In this document: in pieces, positions 1-8,526 of the stretch
How the letters are laid out: each line of letters opens with the position of its first letter
How positions within the stretch are numbered: position 1 is the stretch's first letter
NCBI GenBank assembly: GCA_963836405.1
Contig: CAWIJL010000001.1
Coordinates: 203,531-267,530, forward strand
Direction: 5' to 3'
Length of the DNA: 64,000 nt
Source: CAWIJJ01 sp963836405
GTDB lineage: Bacteria; Acidobacteriota; Terriglobia; Bryobacterales; Bryobacteraceae
Translations under genes and position numbers: made by a program
The notes under the pieces: generated by a model
What the model was told of the DNA's origin: nothing
The model's input: only the letters and a program-made list of their open reading frames with translations
Databases searched by the model: none

Positions 1-199
1 CCACCAGTCCCGTGCAGTCGGTCGAAACCTGGAGGCCATAGGGAATCTCTTCGGACCATTGCTGCTCGACGCCTTCCGGCACAATGTCGCGCTCCCACTC
101 GATAGCTGTGGGCTTCCAGCCCAACTCGATCCGCTTCATCAGGTAATCGAGCGTGGGCAGGCCGGTCAGGGCTTCGCGAATCCTTTCCTTCTTGGGCAT
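1..199 (-). CDS. Partial hypothetical protein (5' end only)
   Basis: The reverse strand opens with ATG at 199 and stays open for 66 codons to the window edge, so only the N-terminus is present. A strong Shine-Dalgarno (GGAGG, 6 nt before the ATG) supports the start. The product begins MPKKERIREALTGLP, has no signal peptide and is rich in charged residues and Trp. I recognise no catalytic motif. It resembles small acidobacterial hypothetical proteins carrying 'GWKP.A.EWER', but that is recollection, not a search. It lies upstream of, and in the same direction as, nothing else visible. Confidence 0.6.
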   Translation of the reverse strand, partial: MPKKERIREALTGLPTLDYLMKRIELGWKPTAIEWERDIVPEGVEQQWSEEIPYGLQVSTDCTGLV

Positions 200-302
200 T
201 GGTTCCTCCGCACCATGCGGAGCACGCGGGTTGCCGCCCTGACACGCGTTTTCCCGCCGTTCGCCAACCGGACGCTGTCCACCTGTGGGAATGCGCTGTC
301 CG

Positions 303-1397
303 CTATTGCAACTTACCCCGGGCGTCTACCGTCCACGTCTCCACCACGCTGTCGCCGCGCAGGCCGTAGACGCGTTCGTGCAGGTTCACCGCCACGCAAA
401 TGTGATTGGGAATGACGCGCAGGCGGTCTCCGACAGACAGATCCACTCCGGCACGGCTTATATCCAGGAAACCGTGCTCCTCGTTCATTTTGTGAATTCT
501 GGCCTCGGGAGCTTCCCGGACATGTCCGAACGTTACCTCGGCCGGATTAGCGAGCCGGTCCGAAGAGAAGGTCTTGGACCCGCCGTCCACGATCGCATGC
601 CCGGGCCTCACGGCCGACACCACCGTCACCAGGATCGAAGCGGCGCAGTCCTCGAGAGCGCAGCCGCCGCTCCGCACAGTATTGATGTCATTGAAAACGT
701 AAGTGCCGGGGCGAATCTCGTTCAGCCCTTCCAGTTCATGGGAATGGAACAGTGTGGGCGTCGAACCGCCGCTCACGACCCCGACCTGGATGCCCGCCCG
801 GCGGAAGCCCTCGAGCGCGCTGCGCAGCAGGGCCCCCACGGACGCCAGCGCGCGTAAGCCGGCTTCATCCAGCGTCTTCACCTGCCCGGCGTAGAACGCG
901 ATCCCCTCGAAAGTAAGGTGCGGCAGTTTCTGAATCGCACGGGCCAAATCGAGCAGCGGCTCACCGGGCGCGACCCCCACCCGTCCCAAGCCGGCGTCCA
1001 TCTCGGCCAACACCCCGATCTCGACCTTTGCCGCGCGCGCGGCATCGGAAAGCTGCCGTGCGGCAAAGGCACTGTCCAAGGCGACCGTGACCCGCGTCCT
1101 AAGCGCCACATCCATAAGCCGTTCGAGCTTTCGCTGGCCGATGATCGGAAACGCCACCAACAGGTCTTCCGGTCCCGCCTCGAGCATCACCTCGGCCTCG
1201 GATACTTTGGCCACCGTCAATCCAGCCGCGCCGCTCTCGAGCTGCCGGCGACCCAGCATTACGGATTTGTGCGTCTTGGTATGCGGCCGCAGCCGCAGGC
1301 CATGGCGGCGGGTGTAATCGGCCACCCGCGCCAGGTTTCGCTCCAGGATATCGAGGTCCACAACCAGGGCCGGGGTATCGATTTCTGAAACAAGCAT
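303..1397 (-). CDS. D-threonine aldolase / D-serine dehydratase-like PLP enzyme
   Basis: A 364-residue fold-type III (alanine racemase N-domain) PLP enzyme of the DSD1/D-threonine aldolase family. The N-terminal barrel carries the usual 'TPALVVDLDILERN' opening and the PLP-lysine motif RPHTKTHKS, with K41 as the likely Schiff-base lysine. Near the C-terminus PNHIC supplies the His and Cys that bind the divalent metal in this family. Such enzymes cleave D-threonine or related beta-hydroxy-D-amino acids to glycine and an aldehyde, or deaminate D-serine. Which reaction applies cannot be decided here. The frame stays open upstream to 1622 but would overlap the divergent protease gene, and homology starts at MLVSEIDTPA, so ATG 1397 is chosen. 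No signal peptide: cytoplasmic. Confidence 0.88.
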   Translation of the reverse strand: MLVSEIDTPALVVDLDILERNLARVADYTRRHGLRLRPHTKTHKSVMLGRRQLESGAAGLTVAKVSEAEVMLEAGPEDLLVAFPIIGQRKLERLMDVALRTRVTVALDSAFAARQLSDAARAAKVEIGVLAEMDAGLGRVGVAPGEPLLDLARAIQKLPHLTFEGIAFYAGQVKTLDEAGLRALASVGALLRSALEGFRRAGIQVGVVSGGSTPTLFHSHELEGLNEIRPGTYVFNDINTVRSGGCALEDCAASILVTVVSAVRPGHAIVDGGSKTFSSDRLANPAEVTFGHVREAPEARIHKMNEEHGFLDISRAGVDLSVGDRLRVIPNHICVAVNLHERVYGLRGDSVVETWTVDARGKLQ

Positions 1398-1486
1398 AAA
1401 CCCAGCATATCGGGAGCGGCGGCGCGGGAAACGCGGAACACTGTCGAAACGTCTACTGTTTTGTCCGCGTAACCCCCTGGAGTAGC

Positions 1487-4279
1487 ATGCGTATCCGAAG
1501 AATACTGGCCGTCGCCTTACCAACAGTTTTCCTTTGGTTTTCAACGAGTTCCGCGCAACAGAACCGGATTTCCCGGATCGATTCGTCGCGCACCGAGGTG
1601 TTACGGGACCGTGTTCCCGCAAAAGCTCGGGCCGGCAACGATCTGGGCCGCGTCGAAGATGCCTTCCCCATGCCGGTCATGACCGTGATGCTGAAGGCCT
1701 CCGCGGAACAGCAGAATACACTGCGCCAGTTGCTGGCCGAACAACAGGATCCGGCCTCCCCGAAATATCACAAGTGGCTGACTCCGGAGGAGTACGCCGA
1801 CCGCTTCGGCGTCAACGCGGCGGACGCGGACCAGATCGCCGGTTGGCTTCGTTCCGAAGGTTTCGCGGTGCAGGAAATCGCGCGCAGCCGCAAATGGATC
1901 ACCTTTACCGGCACTGCCGGGCAGGTGCGCAACACCTTCCGCACGGAAATTCACCGCTTCCGCGAAGGCGCGGAGACGCACTTCTCGAATGCCAGCGATC
2001 CCTCGATTCCGGCCGCCATTTCGGGCATCGTGTCGAACATACGGGGACTCAATGACTTCGGCATGCAGCCCCGGCTGCGCAGGCCCACCGCCAACATGAC
2101 ATCGGCCTCCGGATCCCACAACCTCGCCCCCGACGACATCGCCACCATCTACAACATCGCTCCGCTGTATGACGCCGGCATCGACGGTAGCGGCCAAAAG
2201 CTCGCCGTGGTCGGGCAGAGCAGCCTCCGCAATAGCGACCTGACCACCTTCCGCACGAAATTCAATCTTCCTGCCATGGACCTGCAACAGGTGCTGGTGC
2301 CCGGCAGCCGCAATCCCGGTGTCCGCTCCGGAGATATCGACGAAGCCAATCTCGACCTCCAATGGGCCGGCGCCGTGGCGCGCAAAGCGACCATCGTGTA
2401 CGTGTACTCGACCGATGTCTGGCAATCCGCCATGTACGCCGTGGATCAGAACCTCGCACCCGTGCTGAGCATGAGTTACGGCCTCTGCGAGCAGGCTGAC
2501 TTGGTGGACATGCCCGACTTCCAGTCCGTCGCACGCCAGGCCAACGCGCAGGGCATCACCTGGCTGGCCGCCGCGGGCGATGCCGGCGCGGCCGATTGCG
2601 AAGACCGCGACGCCCTCACCGCGCAAAACGGCCTGGCCGTGGATTCCCCTGCGAGCATGCCCGAGATTACCGCCATGGGTGGAACCACTTTCAACGACGC
2701 CGGGGGCGCCTACTGGAACGGATTCAACTCGCCCAACGGCGCGTCGGCGCTCTCCTACATCCCGGAGGTGGTTTGGAACGACACTTCCCTGGGCGGCGGA
2801 CTTGCCTCCGGCGGCGGCGGTGCCAGCATCTACTTCACGCGTCCTTCCTGGCAGACCGGGCCGGGCGTGCCGAATGACGGCGCTCGCCATGTGCCAGACC
2901 TGTCGCTGACATCGTCGGCGAACCACGTGGGTTACTACGTCTATACCGGCGGCAGCGGCGCCTATTTCGGCGGCACCTCCGCGGCGGCGCCCACCATGGC
3001 CGGCATCGTGGCCCTGCTTAACCAGTACCTGGTTTCCACCGGCGCGCAATCGCAGCCCGGTTTGGGCAACATCAACCCGGCGTTGTACCGCCTCGCCCAG
3101 TCGGCGCCGCAGGCATTCCACGACGTGGTGGGCGGCGATAATGCCGTACCGTGCACCGGCGGCTCTCCCCACTGCGTGAACGGCAAGGTGGGACACCTCG
3201 CCGGACCGGGTTACGATAGTGCCACCGGCTTGGGGTCGGTAGACGCCTTCAACCTTGCCAAAGCGTGGAATGCCAACCCGGCGCGCTTTTCCGCAGTCAC
3301 CGCCACCATCGACCGGAATCCGGTCTTTCAGCAATCCGCCGATGCCAGCGGCAACGGCTGGACGTTCCAACTGCAACTCAGCGAAGAGAACGGCATCGGC
3401 ACAACCCTGACCGGTTTCACGGTAGACGGCGCGGATTACACCTCGCAGATCGGCGGCCTGTTTGGAGGCGCGGCCATTCCCGCGCACGGCTCGATTCAGG
3501 CCTCCATGGGGCTGAATGTCACGCCGCCTAAGACGGTGGTTTTCAACTTCTCCGGAATTGACGCGGGCGGCTTCACCTGGAACACGCAATTGTCGGTGCC
3601 GTTTCAGCCGGCGCGTGCCCGGTTGGGAGTCGGCGGCATCGGTAACGCGGCATCCGGCCAGACGGTGTACGCGCCGGGCATGATTCTGAGCGTTTACGGG
3701 ACCGGCATGGGCGCGCTCACGCAATCTGCCGGCGCCATTCCCCTGCCCGAGTTCCTCGGCAGCTTCGCCGCCTACATCAACGGCGTAGCCGCGCCGATCT
3801 ACTACGTTTCGCCGACTCAGGTGAACATCCAGATTCCATACGAAACACAGGCCGGCACTGCGACGCTTCTATTGAGCAACCCGTATGAAGAGGTCACCTA
3901 TCGTTTCCGCGTGACCGACGCGGGTCCGGGCATCTTTACCTTCCCGGACGGGGCGATCAACCCGTTTCGCAGCGGCCGCCGCGGCGAGACCATTACCCTC
4001 TTTGTGACGGGCGAAGGCAAGGTTACTCCGACCTTGCGAACAGGCAATACGCCGTCCTCTCATACCGCGCTGGCAAGCCTGCCGAGGCCGCAGCAGTCGG
4101 TTTCGCTCACCGTGGGCAACGTCCCCGCCACCATCCAGTTCATCGGGATTCCGAGCGGCCTGGTCGGGGTCACGCAGGTCAACTTCACTATTCCGGATAA
4201 TGCGCCCGTGGGCAACCAACCGGTTGTCATCACGATAGGCGGCGTGCCCAGCACCCCCGCCACTCTGAACGTCCAATAA
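1487..4279 (+). CDS. Secreted pro-kumamolisin (S53) peptidase with C-terminal beta-domains
   Basis: A 930-residue sedolisin/kumamolisin serine-carboxyl protease. It has a signal peptide (residues 1-23, ending SSAQ) and a pro-domain (about 45-190, including 'PEEYADRFG' and 'VRNTFRTEIHRF'). The catalytic domain has the S53 pair E286 and D290 (DEANLD) and nucleophile S498 in GGTSAAAPTMAG. The last 250 residues form immunoglobulin-like modules. The final one (NAASGQTVYAPG, VNIQIPYE, VTQVNFTIPDNAPVG) resembles the TIGR03437 'Solibacter uncharacterised C-terminal' domain, a taxon marker. Expected to be an exported acid endopeptidase that processes itself. GGAG lies upstream of the ATG, and a strong hairpin follows the stop. 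Transcribed divergently from the D-amino-acid enzyme. Confidence 0.93.
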   Translation: MRIRRILAVALPTVFLWFSTSSAQQNRISRIDSSRTEVLRDRVPAKARAGNDLGRVEDAFPMPVMTVMLKASAEQQNTLRQLLAEQQDPASPKYHKWLTPEEYADRFGVNAADADQIAGWLRSEGFAVQEIARSRKWITFTGTAGQVRNTFRTEIHRFREGAETHFSNASDPSIPAAISGIVSNIRGLNDFGMQPRLRRPTANMTSASGSHNLAPDDIATIYNIAPLYDAGIDGSGQKLAVVGQSSLRNSDLTTFRTKFNLPAMDLQQVLVPGSRNPGVRSGDIDEANLDLQWAGAVARKATIVYVYSTDVWQSAMYAVDQNLAPVLSMSYGLCEQADLVDMPDFQSVARQANAQGITWLAAAGDAGAADCEDRDALTAQNGLAVDSPASMPEITAMGGTTFNDAGGAYWNGFNSPNGASALSYIPEVVWNDTSLGGGLASGGGGASIYFTRPSWQTGPGVPNDGARHVPDLSLTSSANHVGYYVYTGGSGAYFGGTSAAAPTMAGIVALLNQYLVSTGAQSQPGLGNINPALYRLAQSAPQAFHDVVGGDNAVPCTGGSPHCVNGKVGHLAGPGYDSATGLGSVDAFNLAKAWNANPARFSAVTATIDRNPVFQQSADASGNGWTFQLQLSEENGIGTTLTGFTVDGADYTSQIGGLFGGAAIPAHGSIQASMGLNVTPPKTVVFNFSGIDAGGFTWNTQLSVPFQPARARLGVGGIGNAASGQTVYAPGMILSVYGTGMGALTQSAGAIPLPEFLGSFAAYINGVAAPIYYVSPTQVNIQIPYETQAGTATLLLSNPYEEVTYRFRVTDAGPGIFTFPDGAINPFRSGRRGETITLFVTGEGKVTPTLRTGNTPSSHTALASLPRPQQSVSLTVGNVPATIQFIGIPSGLVGVTQVNFTIPDNAPVGNQPVVITIGGVPSTPATLNVQ

Positions 4280-4282
4280 AAC

Positions 4283-4312
4283 GGTAGGCCGGCCTGGCGA
4301 CGCCGGCCTACC
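4283..4312 (+). terminator. Hairpin terminator after the S53 peptidase gene
   Basis: A perfect 11-bp inverted repeat (GGTAGGCCGGC / GCCGGCCTACC) with an 8-nt loop starts 3 nt after the stop codon and is followed by CTTT. The T-run is short, so it may work weakly or in both directions. Confidence 0.6.
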
Positions 4313-4348
4313 CTTTCGGCCGCACCTCGTGATATCGTAGTCCCCGCG

Positions 4349-5575
4349 ATGCAGCCCACGCTGCAAGAACCCGTCAGCAAGACCGCCGGGGCCGGCGCGA
4401 TTCCCCGCCCCGCCACGCGCAACTCCGCGGTGGACACCTACCGCGGCTTCGTCATGCTGCTCATGATGGCCGAGGTCGTGCAGCTGTCGCGTGTCGCACG
4501 GGCTTTTCCCGGCAACCCGTTCTGGCATTTTCTCGCCTATCACCAGACCCACGTCGACTGGGCGGGCTGCTCCCTTCACGACACCATTCAGCCGGGCTTT
4601 TCGTTTCTGGTCGGCGTCGCCGTACCGTACTCGATCGCCAGCCGCATCGCCAAGGGCGGCACCTTCTGGCGAATGTTCGTCCACGCTCTCTGGCGCGGCC
4701 TGTTGCTGGTCCTCCTCGGCGTTTTCCTTCGCTCGCTCAGTTCCCCGCAGACGTATTTCACCTTCGAAGACACGCTCTCGCAAATCGGCTTCGGGTACCC
4801 GATCCTGTTCCTGCTTGCCTTCCGCCCGCCGCGCTGGCAGTGGATCGCGCTGGGCGTCATCCTGTTCGGCTACTGGCTGGCCTGGGCGCTCTATCCCGCC
4901 GCCGGGCCTGGCTTCGATTATCAGGCCGTGGGCGTCCCCGCGGACTGGCAGCATCACTACACCGGCTTTGCCGCGCACTGGAACAAGAACGCCAACTTCG
5001 GAAACGCTTTCGACCAGTGGTTCCTGAACCTGTTCCCGCGCACCAAGCCGTTCGTGTTCAACGGCGGCGGCTACCTCACGCTGAGTTTTATTCCCACTCT
5101 CGGCACCATGCTGCTGGGCCTCGCCGCGGGACGGTGGCTGCGCGCCAGCGCCCCTCGCCTGCCGCTGAAGCGACTGGCGGTCGCGGGCGCCATCGGGATC
5201 GCCGCCGGACTGCTCCTGCACTTCACCGGCATCTGCCCGGTGGTGAAGCGCATCTGGACGCCTTCGTGGACGCTGTTCAGCGGCGGGTTGTGCTTCCTCT
5301 TCCTGGCCGGTTTTTGCTGGTTGGTGGATGGCAAGGGTTACCGCAAGTGGGCTTTCCCGCTGGTCGTGATCGGGATGAACTCCATGGCGGCCTACCTGAT
5401 CGCGCACCTGTGGGAGCGCTTTGTCATCGACTCGTTCCGCATCCACCTCGGCCGCGGGTTCTTCCAGGCGTTCGGGACCGGTCTCGAACCGCTCGTCCGC
5501 GGCCTCGCCGTCCTGCTGGTGTATTGGCTGGTTCTCTTCTGGATGTATCGCCGTAGGCTGTTCCTCAAAGTTTGA
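4349..5575 (+). CDS. Multi-pass membrane acyltransferase-like protein (DUF5009/HGSNAT-like)
   Basis: A 408-residue integral membrane protein with about ten hydrophobic segments. The N-terminal region 'NSAVDTYRGFVMLLMM' followed by a His/Asp-containing loop (HQTHVDWAGCSLHD) and 'QPGFSFLVGVAVPYS' is the pattern of the DUF5009 / heparan-alpha-glucosaminide N-acetyltransferase-like family. These proteins are thought to move acyl groups onto sugars across the membrane. The substrate here is unknown. Cytoplasmic-membrane location is expected. It begins 70 nt after the protease stop, beyond the terminator hairpin, so it is probably a separate transcription unit. The length is normal and the frame intact. 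Confidence 0.82.
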   Translation: MQPTLQEPVSKTAGAGAIPRPATRNSAVDTYRGFVMLLMMAEVVQLSRVARAFPGNPFWHFLAYHQTHVDWAGCSLHDTIQPGFSFLVGVAVPYSIASRIAKGGTFWRMFVHALWRGLLLVLLGVFLRSLSSPQTYFTFEDTLSQIGFGYPILFLLAFRPPRWQWIALGVILFGYWLAWALYPAAGPGFDYQAVGVPADWQHHYTGFAAHWNKNANFGNAFDQWFLNLFPRTKPFVFNGGGYLTLSFIPTLGTMLLGLAAGRWLRASAPRLPLKRLAVAGAIGIAAGLLLHFTGICPVVKRIWTPSWTLFSGGLCFLFLAGFCWLVDGKGYRKWAFPLVVIGMNSMAAYLIAHLWERFVIDSFRIHLGRGFFQAFGTGLEPLVRGLAVLLVYWLVLFWMYRRRLFLKV

Positions 5576-5631
5576 CCCCGGCCAGACAATCCGGTGACAA
5601 TCGCACCCTCCGCCCGCCGTAACCTCGAAAC

Positions 5632-6123
5632 ATGCGAAGACTCAGATGCATTTTGATGCTGGCGCTGGCGATTGTGCCGGTGGCGTGGGGACAGCATTCG
5701 AACGCTTATGTATACGGCGGGATCTCTACTATCCCCGGCCGGCAGATCTACACTTACTGGCACGGCGAGCACTTACAGGCAGGGGGCGGCGGGCAGGTCG
5801 GATTCAACCGCTTCACGTTAGGTGGGGATGTAACCGGGCTGATTGCCACAGGCGACTGGCAGCGCAACGCGGTCATCGTCGCCGTCGGGCCGGGCTTCCA
5901 TTTCTTCGGAGAGACCGGCCGCAGGATCGACCCGTTCGTGACCGGCGGCGTATCCGCGATCGTCTCCCGGGGCGGCGCCCCGCTGGTCCACTACGGCGGC
6001 GGCGTGAACTACTGGTTCCATCCGCGAGTGGCACTGCGCTTTGAATTCCGCGACCACATCTGGCTGACCGAAGGCGAAAAGGTTCACTTCACCGGAGCCC
6101 GCGTCGGCCTGACGTTCCGCTAA
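5632..6123 (+). CDS. Small outer-membrane beta-barrel-like protein
   Basis: A 163-residue exported protein with a signal peptide (about residues 1-21, cleavage after AWGQ). The mature part consists of alternating hydrophobic/polar strands rich in Gly and aromatics (for example 'FTLGGDVTGLIAT', 'GGGVNYWFHPRVALRFEFRDHIW') and closes with 'GARVGLTFR'. This fits the 8-strand OmpA/OmpW-like barrels annotated as 'outer membrane beta-barrel protein'. No function can be assigned. Its stop codon overlaps the stop of the convergent Rieske gene by 4 nt. Confidence 0.72.
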   Translation: MRRLRCILMLALAIVPVAWGQHSNAYVYGGISTIPGRQIYTYWHGEHLQAGGGGQVGFNRFTLGGDVTGLIATGDWQRNAVIVAVGPGFHFFGETGRRIDPFVTGGVSAIVSRGGAPLVHYGGGVNYWFHPRVALRFEFRDHIWLTEGEKVHFTGARVGLTFR

Positions 6124-7190
6124 GTGGATCTCTCGAGAAACTCCGCCAGCAGGCCGTGAAAATGGTGTACCCCGTTTTCCCGTTTCACCGAGTATCGCCC
6201 CTGCCTGTAGTGCCGCGAGTGCAGGCCCTTCTGCACGCTTTCGCAGATGCGAATGTCCTCCTGCTGGATCTCGTCGCTGAATTCGATGGTGGCGTCGGCT
6301 ACCTCGCCCGAATAGGCGAACCACTCGAAAATGGTCAGCGTCCGGTCGGGACCGAGCGGCAGAATGATATTGCTGCTCAGGTTATCCGGATACACGTTCA
6401 GCATGAAATTGGGAAAAATCCAGTAATACAGCGCGCGGTTACTGCTGTCGGAAAACTCATAGCGGCGCCGGCCTTCGGTTCGCTCGCGAATCGGCGCGAT
6501 CTGCGACGAGTAATACCGGAAGGTGTCCACACGGTAGCGTGAGTAGTCGAGTTCCCGAAAGAGGCTGGGATGCGCGGTCGGAAGGTGGTAACCCTCCAGG
6601 TAGTTGTCGATGTATACCTTCCAGTTGCACTCGATCACGTAATCGCGCCGCCGCGAATAGCGCAGCGCGTCCACCGGGCAGCCGATCGCGGCCACTTCTT
6701 CGGGAATCGCGCCCAGCACCTCCGCGAGTGGCGGCGCGTTGCCGTCCAGGTTGACGAACACGAACGGGCCCCAAGTCTCCACCCGGTACTGTGGGAGCCG
6801 CACCGCGGACCGGTCCCAATTCTCGACGCCTTCGAACTCCGGCACGCCCAGCAGGCGGCCGTCCAGCCCGTACGTCCACGCGTGATAGGGGCAGCGGATG
6901 ACCGATGCCTGTCCGCAGCCCTCGGTGAGAACCGCGCCGCGGTGCCGGCATACATTCGACTGAGCGCGCAGCGTGCCGTCCTTATCGCGCGCCACCAGCA
7001 CCGGTTCGCTCGCCGCCTCGCAAGCCAGGTAACTGCCCGGCGCGGCCACGCTCGCCGCCTGTCCCACCGCCTGCCACGTGCAACCGAACACCGCGTCCCG
7101 CTCGCGCCCGAGCATGGCGGGATCGGTATACCAGTTCGCGGGAATGGTGGCGGCGCGAGCCAGGTCCGGTTCCCAGCGGAAATCGTTCAT
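6120..7190 (-). CDS. Rieske non-haem iron ring-hydroxylating oxygenase alpha subunit
   Basis: A 356-residue oxygenase. The N-terminal Rieske domain binds a [2Fe-2S] cluster through CRHRG and, after 17 residues, CPYHAW. The C-terminal catalytic domain carries NYLEGYHLPTAHP, giving the two His of the mononuclear iron site, with a downstream Asp likely in 'QQEDIRICE'. The subfamily looks like choline/carnitine-type or aromatic-ring monooxygenases. The substrate is not readable from sequence. A separate reductase is required and is not in the window. ATG 7190 overlaps the TGA of the CBM9-like gene (ATGA), indicating translational coupling. An in-frame extension to 7406 has no homology and lies inside that gene. 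Confidence 0.92.
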   Translation of the reverse strand: MNDFRWEPDLARAATIPANWYTDPAMLGRERDAVFGCTWQAVGQAASVAAPGSYLACEAASEPVLVARDKDGTLRAQSNVCRHRGAVLTEGCGQASVIRCPYHAWTYGLDGRLLGVPEFEGVENWDRSAVRLPQYRVETWGPFVFVNLDGNAPPLAEVLGAIPEEVAAIGCPVDALRYSRRRDYVIECNWKVYIDNYLEGYHLPTAHPSLFRELDYSRYRVDTFRYYSSQIAPIRERTEGRRRYEFSDSSNRALYYWIFPNFMLNVYPDNLSSNIILPLGPDRTLTIFEWFAYSGEVADATIEFSDEIQQEDIRICESVQKGLHSRHYRQGRYSVKRENGVHHFHGLLAEFLERST

Positions 7191-7996
7191 GCCCCCGCTA
7201 CCCGGCTCGAAAACGTGACGTAAGGAAACACTTCCGGGATGTGCGAATCGTAGTGGCCGTGACGGTTCCAGGTCCAGCCCGCACACGGATCGAGCACCTC
7301 GCCATTGCTCCCGATTTTTTCGAAACGCGAGCAATCGATCCGCCAAACGTCGCCTTCGCGGGGCGGCAACGCGCGGCCATCCGCGATGTCCGCAAGCCCC
7401 CGCCACGGAACCGCGATTTCGGCGGTCCAGCCGCGGTCGGTGTTGTTCCTGCGGTTCACGACGCCATCCACGTGCACGGCCGTCTCGAGGCCAGGCAGGT
7501 CCCAGTCGAGAAATCCCCAGCGCTCGCCACGGGGATGAACGTGCCCGCCCACGCCGTCCAGCACCATCGTTCGTTGCGCGGCAGGGTCGAACTCGGGCCG
7601 GCCGAAGTAAGGGGACCCGGGCTTGAGGATGTCCTTCCAGATCCAGAAGACTTCATAAACGGTGTTGAGCGCGTTGATTTCAAACTCGTAGTAAGCGTCT
7701 TTGCCCGCGATAAACAGTTCGAGATCGTTCTCTTCCCAGATTTTAGAATCGCGTTCGGTAAGCGTGCCCCAGACGTCGGTTTCTTCCGCCCAGAATCCGA
7801 AATACAGGTTGCGGTCGTCCCAAAGCAGGGCCACGCGCGTATCGAACCAGGCAGGCTCACCGGTCACGATATCGACGAAGGCAGAGGACTTCTCCGCCTC
7901 ACGCCACGAGGGCTCGTCCAGCCTGCCATCGACGACAATCGGGCCCGCCGCCCGGCGGCAGGTGTAGCGGGCGGGCTCCACGTTCCACATGGTCAC
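7187..7996 (-). CDS. CBM9-like (carbohydrate-binding family 9) protein
   Basis: About 269 residues, a single beta-sandwich resembling the family 9 carbohydrate-binding module used as a stand-alone protein in Acidobacteria and Bacteroidetes. Motifs are 'VVDGRLDEPSWREAE', 'VALLWDDRNLYFGF' and 'DSKIWEENDLELFI'. There is no signal peptide, so it may be intracellular, which is odd for a CBM. The start is GTG 7996, overlapping the TGA of the permease gene (GTGA), or ATG 7990. The stop overlaps the start of the Rieske gene. The permease, CBM9-like and Rieske genes are therefore probably co-translated. Confidence 0.83.
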   Translation of the reverse strand: MTMWNVEPARYTCRRAAGPIVVDGRLDEPSWREAEKSSAFVDIVTGEPAWFDTRVALLWDDRNLYFGFWAEETDVWGTLTERDSKIWEENDLELFIAGKDAYYEFEINALNTVYEVFWIWKDILKPGSPYFGRPEFDPAAQRTMVLDGVGGHVHPRGERWGFLDWDLPGLETAVHVDGVVNRRNNTDRGWTAEIAVPWRGLADIADGRALPPREGDVWRIDCSRFEKIGSNGEVLDPCAGWTWNRHGHYDSHIPEVFPYVTFSSRVAGA

Positions 7997-8526
7997 TCAT
8001 ATCGTAACGCGACCATCGGGTCCACCTTCGTTGCACGCCGTGCCGGAATGAAACCGGCCAGCGCGGTGATTGCCAGTAGCACCGCCACGGAACTGGCAAT
8101 GCTGAGCGGGTCCTGCGGGGTCAGGCCGAACAGGAACGTGCTCACCAGCTTCGTCAGCCAGAACGCAGCCGGAAGACCAATCAGCGCGCCCAGCCCGATC
8201 ATCACCGCGCTCTCCCGCAATACCAGCCACAGCACCTCCCCGGGTTTGGCGCCGAGAGCCATACGAATGCCGATCTCACGCACGCGGCGCGCCACCGATT
8301 GCGCCATCACGCCGTAAAGCCCGATCGCCGCCAGCAGGAGGGCCAGGGCACCGAAAAATCCGCAGAGTGTCGCCACCATCCGCTCCTGCGAGATGTTGTT
8401 GTCGAACTGGTCTTCGAGCGTCAGCGTTTGCAGAATCGGAATCGCCGGGTCGAGCGTAACGGCTTCCCGGCGGATGGCCGGCAGCATCTGGTTCGGATCG
8501 GTACGCGAGCGGACCGCAAGCGTCAT
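7993..8526 (-). CDS. ADOP/MacB-type permease, C-terminal part (separated by frame disruption)
   Basis: 177 residues holding the last FtsX-like permease domain of the gene that starts at 10523. It has 'AVRSRTDPNQMLPAIRRE' (periplasmic end), three membrane segments, 'VREIGIRMALGA' (the cytoplasmic loop conserved in FtsX/MacB permeases) and the closing 'ARRATKVDPMVALRYE'. It is in the frame one base off the upstream part. Its ATG (8526) overlaps the upstream TGA as ATGA, so it could be translated by reinitiation as a separate subunit, or the two parts are one gene with one base missing from the sequence. The reconstructed product would be about 843 residues, normal for ADOP permeases. Confidence 0.8.
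   Translation of the reverse strand: MTLAVRSRTDPNQMLPAIRREAVTLDPAIPILQTLTLEDQFDNNISQERMVATLCGFFGALALLLAAIGLYGVMAQSVARRVREIGIRMALGAKPGEVLWLVLRESAVMIGLGALIGLPAAFWLTKLVSTFLFGLTPQDPLSIASSVAVLLAITALAGFIPARRATKVDPMVALRYE

Noticed and set aside
200..302. CCGCACCATGCGG mini-palindrome upstream of the partial gene
   Set aside because: Only 5-bp arms, common by chance in GC-rich DNA.
1601..3724. A 707-codon open frame antisense to the S53 peptidase gene
   Set aside because: High-GC third-position shadow. The opposite strand has catalytic motifs, signal peptide and ribosome site, while the antisense product is low-complexity Arg/Gly/Ala/His-rich without a domain.
3869..5446. A 525-codon frame spanning the protease end, terminator and membrane protein on the reverse strand
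   Set aside because: It crosses a terminator and two well-supported genes. The product is low-complexity.
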